In this document: positions 50,601 through 59,600 of the stretch, in pieces
How the letters are laid out: every line of letters starts with the position of its first letter
Position numbering within the stretch: the first letter of the stretch is position 1
NCBI RefSeq assembly: GCF_019059575.1
Contig: NW_024881531.1
Span: 868,001-932,000 of the forward strand
Direction: 5' to 3'
DNA from: Amphibalanus amphitrite
Lineage: Eukaryota; Arthropoda; Thecostraca; Balanomorpha; Balanidae
Length of the DNA stretch: 64,000 nucleotides
Position numbers and translations under genes: made by a program
Notes under the pieces: model-generated
Databases searched by the model: none
What the model saw: only the letters and a program-made list of their open reading frames with translations
Told to the model about the DNA's origin: nothing

Positions 50601-53600
50601 TGAGAGCGGCATCAGCGTGTCCCGGCGGAAATGACGGCACCGCCTCAGTGCCGGCTCTAATGAACTCGGCACGACCAAGGTCTCCTTCGGCCAGCGCCAC
50701 CGATCACAGGGTTCTGAAAATCTGAGGTTCGGTAGGTCCCCTAGGGGGGACAAATAACATGGATGACGAGCTCGGGTTAAAGTGTGTTGCAAGCTCACAG
50801 TGCTTGGAAGGGGACAGGAATCAACTCTTGCGCCATGTTCGCAGCTAGTCTAGTTATCCAGCTAGCTTGCTAGTCGTTAGTGGCTGTCGGGACACATTTA
50901 ACATAATTATCGACGTGCAATCGACAATTAGGTATCGCCGTGACCATTAAAAGCGGACGAGGATTGAAACGGTTCAATAGCTTTGGCCCCACCGCCTGCG
51001 ACCTCTGGCTAAGCTGTCCAGGTCAGCAGGCGAAGCAGGTCGATGGATCAAAGTTGAATTGAACCGACAGGCGACAGGGACGACGGGCACGTCTGTTTTT
51101 AGAGCCAACCATTGACAGGAGATTGGCGAAAACAGCTCCGGCACTCAGCAGAAACTGTCGTCAAGATCGCTTCGTTCGGCAAGAGTGGTCACAAACTGGA
51201 AAGGCCTCCGGTCACCGCATGTTGCAAGTGCGCACCATCGTGTTTTGCAGGGCAGGATATTTTCGCAACATCAGCCACCTGAGCGACACAATGCGTTGCA
51301 CAAAATCAACGTGAGCCATTGTTGAGTCGCCACACGCTTGTTAGCGCCTTCTCCGACCCACACAATCAAGGTAGAACAAAGAGCACACAATGGGCAGCCC
51401 ATGGGTACACGCACATGAAACGCTTCATTCAATAGAGGTTACTTCTGACGTCTCTTCTTTCACCATCGTGATTCTTCCACTGAGTGATATTCGTGTCGAT
51501 ACATGCTCATTATTGCTCATGTCCAGCCGCGCTGGCGAGTCACGGGCCATAATCGTGAAACCAGTTTTTGACTTTAAAAGACGCGTTTACCCGCTAGCCA
51601 GCCCACTTCAGCTCCAGAGCCACACCAAATACCAGGACGGGTAAATCGCACCGGTATTTTATGAGCGCTGCAACGCGTCAGTTTTCCTCGGTTTGTGATG
51701 TACCACCGACAACATGAGCGCAGTGTGCTTCGGTGAAGGCCAATAAAAAGAATGGTGAACAGCTTCACTCGGAGGGAGTTCAAACATCAGCACGTTAACT
51801 TCATCAGATCCTATCCGCGAATAGTGAAGGGTTGCCCCCAAACCACCTATGCACCTGTAGAAGGCGTTCCTTCAAGCACGCCACTCCGTGACCCGTGGGC
51901 AGCCCAATCGCGGCACCAAGCCCACACGGCGACAGCACAATAGAACAATAAATCGACAATCGGCCATCGCGTTTTACCGCCCCGACGGACACGAGTGCTG
52001 TTTACTAACGCCCGTGCAACAAACGAAAAGGCACGCCCGACCAAACCGGTAGGGAAGGGTGTAGGGTGTATCAATAGAGGACCTCGTAAGTACAGCGGAC
52101 TTCAGGGCCATTTCACTAAGCCAGGATGCCGTTATGTGTTGCTGGCTTGGCATAACAGTTATACTAGTCATCGTGAAACATTCACGATCCACAGAGGATA
52201 TGGCTGAAGAACATCACAAAACACACGAGCAAACAAAGCTGTTTGCTAAATTCTTGAAAGCCCACGTCCCACCCATGGGTCCATAGATCCTTTAGTTCCA
52301 TGGTTTTACAGACGCAAGCTCCACGGACTCGTGGCACAAAGCTTAGGCTAACTGTAAGACAAGTTAAGGTCATAAACATGTGCACGAAGCCTTTGAGCGT
52401 GATTCGCTGGGACAAAGGTCAGCCCAACAAAACCCCAGCTGACCGTCAACAACCAGCATTTAGACCGTCTGACGATAGCATCGGGATCCGCAGTCATCGG
52501 GGCAAGGTCAGTCACCTCGCCTGTCTGCAGCCGACATCTCGCCATCTTGCGGCCCACCTCTGGCACAAATACCGGCGGAAGTAAGATCTCAGATCGCTGC
52601 GAGGTCGGCAGGAATAACGGGATCAGCAGGAAACAACATCGCAGGAAACGGACCATGATAGCAACAAACAGACCACTTTAAATGTAGACCAAATGCTCTA
52701 GTGCTTTAGCATATCTGTAGTTAACTTAACGGGCAGCATCGTCGGACAGTGACGAAAATTATATAAACTAGAAGTTGTTAACAGAATATAGAAATCATTT
52801 TTCTGTTGTGCAATAAAATATGAAGAGATTCTACCGTGAGTTACGAAACTATAAACGAGGACAACTTCGCCATGACTGACGCAACCAGGTAAAGCACGTC
52901 CGAATGTAAAGACGTCAGACACGAACGGAGCGGAAGGAGCGGAAAAACACGGTGCCACAGCTCAGTTAAGTCTCAATTCTAACAGGTGTGGTGAATCAGC
53001 ACGGCAGACATCACATCTGACACCACTCGAAGTCGCAATCATCGCGCGGCACCTAGCAAAAGCAGGAGTCATCGCTCGAAGGAAATAGAGGCGAGTTAGC
53101 GAATGGTGAGGCGAAATGGCAGTCGGCCTCTGCGGCAGGGCCTCGGGTCACGTTCAACCGCTCCCCTACCCGACCCGGAAGGCCACCCACCTGCCCGGCA
53201 AACAACGCCGCGGAGCTGTTCACCAACACATCACCTCGCTGCGAGCTGCACGGCCGGCAGTTTTTACAGGAGCACCCCGTGCCCCCACCGCATGCACATT
53301 CTTTGCACATTAATGCACAAGGTACTGCAACGCTCCAGGCGGGGCAGAGGCCACGCTACGGTCCACATTGTTCTCGGAAGCGGCTCGAGAAGCCTTCACG
53401 GCCGGCCGGGTAGCGAGGTGAGGCCTCGGGAGGCGCCTCAGGGGTCGGGCAGCACGAGCGGCAGTGGGGGGCGGAGGCAGAGGTCGGGTGCAGAGGGGTG
53501 ATCGAGGTCGAGCGGGCGGCTGAGTCAGCAGAGCTGCCCACATTCCCGTGCACACGGAGACTGAGGTACGCTGCAGATCCGGGCAGGTATGTTGGAGGAG

Positions 53601-56600
53601 TGGACCCGGCACGCGGCGAGAGACGGGTGGAATGAAGATGTGTTGTAGCACCTCAGGAAGAAAACGATCGGTATGCCGGCACTGCATAACTTCTTAAACG
53701 TTGGTAGTAGGAACAAAAGAATTCCCAAACTCGCGTTGCCTACATGGTTGCAGATCACAACCACTTGTTACATAAAAGAGTGTTGCTTTTTCGCTGCAAA
53801 GTCACTTGAAATCTTTTCGAGTGGCATTTTAGGGAATATCGGATCATTTTCAGCATCGACATAACGCAGCTGTTCGTTCAGCGGAAATCACTGCTAACGC
53901 CTACCCCATCCCTTCCGAGCCTCACCCTGTACCGCAGTTCATCTCGGCACAGAGCCGGGCAGCAGCAAACGAGTCCACTGCACGGGAGGCGGCCTTCGAG
54001 TGGCGATTATTTCCAGTCGGGCGGCGGCCGGTAGCCATGTAATTAAAACGTGACGCAAGGTATACTGCTGGTCACCAGGGCATTCCAAGGGGCTACCTAA
54101 CCACCGAGTGCCCTTGACAGACTCGCCAGGCCTCTGACTGCGACTCTGAGTCGTACTCCGACGGACTCTGAGTAGAGTACATTCCTCACTAATCAAACTG
54201 AACTATAACAATCATCCCGTGAATGACCTGACCGCATTTCTAGTCATTGACCCGGGTGTAACGGTCACCACAGCCAGCTCTCCTCAGCTGGAATTATCAC
54301 AGCCCCGGGGATATCACACCGCACCAAGAGCCGTCGCCGTCGGCCCGCGAACGGCGCCTCGTCAAGGGCCTCAGGCTAAACAGCGCCTCGCCGCGGAGCT
54401 ACAAGCCATCCGAAAAAGCACAGAGGTTGGACGGAGAAGCACAGATTCTGGCCAGTCAGATAGACTCTGTGCAGCTCAAAGCAGCCAGCGTATCTATCCG
54501 ACGATATATATTATTGCCGACGGTCGCTAGCAGCTGCCAGCAACAAATGGTGCCGACTGCGCAGCAATGCAAAGTCGTTGACCAGCCCTGGCGGTGGCTG
54601 CAGCCATGCGTGAACCGCCCGCGGACGGAGGCAAAGCTCTCAGTGCGGTCGGCCGGCAGCTCGGCCGGCTGCAGAGGGAAATGGTGAAAAGGTTTACCGA
54701 GAGCCATTAGACAAACTTATATGATCATTGATAAATTCATCAGACCATCAACCAGTCGTTAATCGTATTCATCAGATGTGTGGAGATAGCGACGAGCCTT
54801 ATTATTAGCGAGAGCACATCTTTTATCGTGTCAGTAGCAGACCAGTGGAAAGTAATGCAGAGCTCGCAGACGCGGAGAAATCTCACTTCCTTCCATAAAG
54901 ACGGAAGTCTGTTACGTGAGGTTCCAAAACCATGCCACTGATTATCAGCGAAAGTTTCCGGTATTCAAAGCGAATCCTCCCCAACGGCACCATCACAAAA
55001 CTCCTGATCAGGCATTTCGCCGGACAAGTGGCAAAACAATTTGCTCTTTGATGAAGACCTTTGAAAAGTAATCACGAAGTGAGTAAAAGGAAATGTCAGC
55101 CAACTCGGTACGACATCGGATAGCAACGGTGAGTTTACCCTCAACGACGGCGATGGAAGGTTCTAGACGGTCACAGCAGCATTTTTTAGTCACGATGCAT
55201 GGGGCATGCTACACCTGTCGAGCCTGCTGAGTGCTGACGCAGCCCATCCTCGTCAGCGTCAGCAGCAGCAGCGGGCTGACTGAACCGGCCGGGGCCTTAC
55301 TTCACCTGCCTCCACCCCACCTCAGCGTAGTCAGGGGTACGACCAGGGTATGCATACAGTCAGCTGGCCCGTCCATGCTGCCCACACCCTGCTCACACGA
55401 CCTTGAAGCCAACGGCTCTGACCACGGCTCCGGCGGCTGGCGGCGGCGGCGCGGTGGCGGTGGTGGCGGGCGCGATGCGAGGCCCGGTTCGCACGCAAAG
55501 TGGTGGCCAATTCTTTTGTGGCGCGGTTGCGGCATCGCGCCGCCGTCACCTTGAGAGGCCGGCGGTGAGAAGGCGTCGCTCCCGACAGAGCCTGGGGCCG
55601 CGGGGAGCCGGCGCGCCGCAGCCACACCCAGTTCACGTGACCGCATATCGAGACCCAGCTGGACATAATTCCGCGGCAACGGAGCCTTGCAATAATGCTA
55701 ATGCGTACCTTCATACGTAGAACTGCTGATCTTTAGAATGAATATTAACTGTTACGTCAGTTAATTTGCCGCAAACTGCACAAATAGATCGTATTAAACC
55801 TTTGAACGACTCTCCACAACGACGACATATAGGCTGAGCTGTCGATCGATGTTTTACAATCAAGCTAAAGCTGATGGCTTTCATCCATGAGGAATCCCGG
55901 GAGCCCCAACACTCATACCAATGTCCGGGCACTGATCATCACGATTGTCCGGCTATTGAGTTGTCTGGTTCGGAACTGGAGCAGACCCTCTCCCACGAGT
56001 TCAATGGCGTCACGCCGCGACCAGTCATCGAACGGAGCGATCGGGTATCACAAGGTATTATCGACCGTCATCGGAAAAAGTCATCGACCGTCATCGGAAG
56101 GCGTCATCAGCGGTGTCATCGCGTTATTGAACAGACGTGCTCAGACAGCGTCATCCGGCACTAGACAAAGTGATCTAGACACTGAAAAACTTGTTCATGA
56201 AGTTCCAATAAATTACATTGCATTCAACTGTCGCAATCAAAGACTGCAACACTATCGCCATTTCGCTGTGCGACATGGCGATATCGACGCCCATCGACGT
56301 CGATGGGCGTCGATGGCGCCCATCGACGCGTCGTTTGGGCGCCATCACCTGCGTCGGCCGCCACCTCAGTGATACTCCCAACCGCCGCCTCCGTCTGTGG
56401 TTACGGACAACGATCACCGGTAAAATGGGACAGTGTTCCGTATTTGGCCGTACACAGGAAGATGGACTACTTTGACGGTGCGTTACAGGTCCGGTTCACT
56501 CCCACGGTTTGGTATTTGCGGACAAGCGCGAGTGAAAATCATGACATACATCGCATGAGAATGTGAAGATGCAGCCGATAAAACAAATAACACGGTTCTG

Positions 56601-59600
56601 AAACCAAACTTGTCCAACATACGGTGCTGATCACCAGGAAACTCGATATTCGCGCCGAGCGTTCGGGCGGGGCACGCTTACACAATTTCTATTACATTTT
56701 TTTTCTTTACGCAACAAGTTCGCACTTCTGCCAAAAGATGGCGTGAAGTGTAAGCGCCTGAAGATATACTGTCCCGCATGACCGATTCCCGCTTGGTTTA
56801 CAAATTCAATTGAAATGGACGATGAATTAGCGCTAGATGGAGGGTGAAAGTAATGCAATAGCCATTTATCACCTTTTGGCTAAGAATGCCTAATTCATAG
56901 TCACCACTAGAACCGTGACGCTTGGCGATGCAGAAAATCGAAATTGAATGCAATGAACTGAGTGAGCCGCCAGTTTTCGCCATTGCATCATTTCACACGT
57001 ATGAATTTATCGAGCGTTTCAATTGCGAAAACACATCACACAGTGCAGTCTAGTTTCCATTGCGACGACCGACTCAGGACGGCCAGCATATTATTCCCGC
57101 GCTCTGCCAGCGCCTGTGGCAGCCGGGCTGAGTCGACCAGAACCCGTCCAATCCAGCGGGTTAGGTACATCGGTCGGTGACACACGAGCCCACCATATAG
57201 TCTCTGTACCAGTGGAGTCTCCAGTCCGGATTATACGACCATCGAGCACACCCTTCTCTACGACTGACAGGGTTGGATTCCCACTTCCCATCCAGCTCAG
57301 GTTGGTAGAGTTCTCAATGACCCGAGCTTCAGTCTCAGCAGCCAACATACCAATCCTAGCAACCCGTCTCCAATGTCGGCTCGGACCGAACTCCATACCC
57401 GCTGATCCCGGCTCACGGGCCGGTGCGGACCTATTCGAGGGTATCCTCAGGACCGGCACGGCGCGGTGCGCTGAGCCGCTTGGTAAATAGTGCATCACAA
57501 TCACGTGCCACCGTCAGCCGGGAGCCGCGGCTGGCGCGGATAACCACACGGTTCGCGGAGGGACCCGTAATAACACCGTCACGTGGATGGCCGCGACCAA
57601 TCGCTGGCAAGCGTGTGGAAAGGAACTAGAACGGGTGGCAGACGGCGGAGTGGCGTTTGATCTAAAAAGTCCAATGCATATAACGCAGACACAGATATCA
57701 TCCCTAGCAACTAACCCATCCCGTCCCCTAATATCGCTAGTAGCAGCAACCCCTGACAGTCATCAGTCGTCACCACCGATCAACCAGTCAGTCACAGGTG
57801 CCGACACACCCACCCGGCCGTCGCCGCCGCCACGCCCCGTCGCGTCGTCGCCGTCGGGCCGACCGTCGCGCGGCGGGGCCGGAGGCAGTCCCACGCTGCT
57901 GCCGCGGCGGCCGGCCGACACTCCACTGACCTCAATACAGAGACTGCAGGCTACGAGCGGCCGGGCAGGCGAGCGGCAGGGCAGGCGAGCGAGCGGAGCA
58001 GACCGCGCCCGGTCCGACGTCGGTAAAGACGTCAGACGTCAGACCTAAGTCGCTCACTGACAGAGAGGCAATCCGGAGACGGAGGGAGGGAGGGAAGGGG
58101 ACGAGCGACCTGAACCGGTTATGATTGAGACGATAAGGACGCTAGCAAATGGGAGCTAGAAAAACAGCTCGATAATATCAAACAGCTAGGGTAGGGTGGG
58201 GCAAAGCGCCCACCCTAACTTTCCAGCCCCAGTATCTCTTTATCTTACAAATTTGAAAGACAACTAGGTAGCTGATCTGGTAGCTCATTACCTTGGCTTT
58301 CTTCGAATAACACATAAGAAACAAGTGGCATGCATGGTTTTTGAGATATGTCATCCGAATTGAGAGGACTACAAATCGGGCGTTTTGCCCCAACCATGGG
58401 GCATAACGCCCATATGAGTGAGACATAACGCCCAGTCCTGAACGTTTCATTACACGTTCGGTACTCTGACAAAAGAATGCAGTATTTATCCATTCTCATT
58501 TCGTTTGACTTTAAATCGATAGATTACACCACTAAACACATCTTGAACACTGTTGTTAGTTGTTACCACCCCACTCCTCATTCAGTCAAAGGGCTGTCAC
58601 CGCCTTGGAGAGCGGAGATTAGTTCGTGCGAATAAATTGTTCCAGGCGATACTAACCAGTATATTGCATATTTCATAAGAATCCTGAGCATTAGAAACGT
58701 ATCCCGACACTCACTTTCAGCCAAAAATGTTAGCAAATTCCCGTACTGTATAACTCCTATTAGGGGTAAAACGCCCATGATGGGCGTTCTGCCCCACACC
58801 AAAGTGGGCGTATTACCCCAACAGCACATTCAAAACGAAGTCCACCAAAATTAAACGTGTGACGATTGTGTTGCAAAACAGTAAATGCTCAAAACATAGC
58901 TTAAATCCGCAGGTTCTCCGTAGCTAAATTCCATTGCCTACTTTAATCTCTATCAGACAAAGTTTTAGTAGTATGAAAACATGTAATATCTAAAAATTGT
59001 CTGAAATCAACTAATCTTTATCTTACGTCCAGAACAACCCACTTGTAGAACCGAAAAAGGGGGCAAAAGTAGATTCCTGCTCGTTCTTGAAAATGGCTAT
59101 CGAGAATTCTTCGAAAAGTCGAACACTTCATAAAAAAGAGGGGTGGGCGTTTGACCCGCCCTGGGCGCTTTGCCCCACTCTACCATATAAATAGCCAGAG
59201 CGGTTGAACTGTGTGTGACAAGCTCCGATGAAGACATGTACGAAATGTTAAACCATATCCTCATCCATGGAGTACCTACTACAGACACAGCCGCTTTTCG
59301 AACCACTGTGAGATGCAGAAGCAGACCCAGGCTTCCCCTCCAACCCGTCCCAGTGAGACAGCTCGGCAGTCGCGAGGCTCGGTTCGGCGAAGGGTCCGGT
59401 CAGCAGACACTTTCGCCTCTCGTCACGCGGCGGACGTATGATGATTTCAAGGACGACCTCAGTGACCAGCAGACCTGACCAGACCGGGCTGGACTGGACC
59501 CTCAGCTGCGTAGTGCGTCCTCACCGGACCAGAAGAAACACAGGGGATTTAAATTCGCCAACGTACGGAGGAGGCTAGCCAAATCAGGGAGTTAAATTGG

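Noticed and set aside
53103-53687. ORFs of 125-132 codons on both strands in intron 1
   Set aside because: Low-complexity Arg/Ser/Pro composition and no motif; regarded as GC-rich chance frames.
57023-57504. Overlapping 137-155-codon ORFs on both strands
   Set aside because: No recognisable domain, no splice context and no similarity I can name; chance frames in GC-rich intron are enough to explain them.
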